Source: Auriscalpium vulgare (lineage: Eukaryota > Basidiomycota > Agaricomycetes > Russulales > Auriscalpiaceae). From it: DNA of 64,000 nt. The notes under the pieces are model-generated. The model made no database searches. It saw only the letters and a program-made list of their open reading frames with translations, and was not told where the DNA came from. Positions 63,188 through 64,000 of the stretch are shown here, in pieces. A program made the translations under genes and the position numbers. Within the stretch, counting starts at the first letter, position 1. Each line of letters starts with the position of its first letter. The stretch covers positions 186,001 through 250,000 of the forward strand of contig JAHBBC010000006.1 of assembly GCA_019915015.1 (NCBI GenBank). The letters are read 5' to 3'.

Positions 63188-64000
63188 ACGCATCAACCGG
63201 CACTTTCAACTGTGTGCAGGTTTAAACGCGTCATGGTGCACAAACCCGGCTACTACAATACCCGGGCTGAATAATTATATTATTAAAAAGTCGCACAGAG
63301 GGAGAATTGAACCTACAACCTCTTGGTTCTTTATATCAACCAATAGTATTGACCACTACACTACAAGGCCATTTAGCTTTGTAGGATATGTACAGTAGTT
63401 GTTGACCTTCTTTTCTCCTGCCCTACAAGACAGTTTGCTCTTTGCATCAATTTCTTTCCCCTTCTTTGGTACTTTGGGAAAAGATATATATATATAAAGC
63501 TACAATTATTGTGATTTGCAAAATGGATGAGAATCACTGAAAAAAAGAGTTCAGAGGTCTTCGACCCGTGGGCTGCGGCGCCACCAGGTGCCGTGGCTTC
63601 GCTCTTGACTCCAACGCTTACACATCGCCGCTGCTTCCCACAACATGTGACGCGTTGTCGCTGTCGTGCTGACGTGCCATGAGACATTGACAACATGTAT
63701 CTCAGCTTCTACTGCGCCTGTGGAGGTGGTTCTGGGCTCAATCGAGATAGTGATGTATACTATCATGACTGATTCACATATACATGCAATTCTATGGTGC
63801 TACTGTGGATAGAAATTACATACATGTGAAAATGAAATACAACTATTTTGCCGTGAAATACAGCATCAGATAAACTCTTGGGCATCTTAGGAATACATGA
63901 CATCCAAGCCCTTGATAGAGCCCGGAACCACCTTCATAGGCGTAGTGGAAGCCAAGATACACATTGTTGATGTTGTGTGGCACGTCAGCACAACGGTGAC
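63188..64000. repeat. Repeat R, fourth copy (continuation), to window end
   Basis: Continues R after element B, with a tRNA-like segment at 63292-63370 (minus strand). Matches 39944-40750 closely. No gene. Confidence 0.85.

Overview
The window looks like a chromosome segment of a filamentous basidiomycete, most likely an agaricomycete such as a polypore. The reasons are short GT-AG introns (48-62 nt) with CTNAC-type branch sites, a STE6-like ABCB transporter remnant, and Ty3/gypsy pol genes with the F-I-D-D reverse-transcriptase box that I associate with basidiomycete elements. Nothing in it is bacterial or phage. About 13 kb at the left (1-13236) is GC-rich host DNA with a few small or broken genes. 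The remaining ~51 kb is almost entirely nested transposable elements.

Left part: a 254-bp tandem repeat, a four-exon gene of unknown function (1570-2365), a weak two-exon ORF (2842-3186), a two-exon gene (3972-4695), an internal fragment of a full-size ABCB/STE6-type transporter with a one-base frameshift (5250-7195), a degenerate repeat tract (7.8-10 kb), a 5'-truncated WD40-type beta-propeller gene (10036-11744), and a gene cut off at its 3' side by a repeat insertion (12416-13236).

Nested repeat part. Repeat family R (AT-rich, about 2.6 kb, carrying a tRNA-like segment) starts at 13237. It is joined to a solo-type LTR (E), which is split by the complete Ty3/gypsy element A (16512-29232, 1571-bp LTRs, TSD CCGC). 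At 30688 a Ty1/copia element begins. Its gag is split by the complete chromovirus C (31327-44381, 442-bp LTRs, TSD CGCTG). C is itself broken by an R-within-R insertion carrying a 581-bp foldback MITE with an 8-bp TSD. The copia gag resumes at 44382 and is broken again at 44740 by LTR D. R enters D at 45803, and the complete Ty3/gypsy element B (46776-63187, 856-bp LTRs, TSD ACGC) sits inside that R copy. B's gag is split by a 1.79-kb TIR insertion carrying part of a cytochrome-b5-reductase-like gene.

The most unusual content is in A and B, which share a primer binding site. Both are transcribed on the minus strand, yet between pol and the 3' LTR each carries intron-containing genes on the opposite strand: one gene in A, and three in B (two of them tandem paralogs). 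One gene from each element encodes the same cysteine module, C-X2-C-X10-C-X9/14-C-X2-C-X6-C, entered after a phase-0 intron at an equivalent position. A, B and C each have an extra copy of the polypurine tract away from the LTR. In B and C it lies at the junction between pol and the extra genes. In A it lies inside pol. In A and B each copy is followed by a small hairpin. I read this as a family of large fungal retrotransposons that carry accessory gene cassettes. Exon coordinates are hand-derived from splice signals and reading frame.
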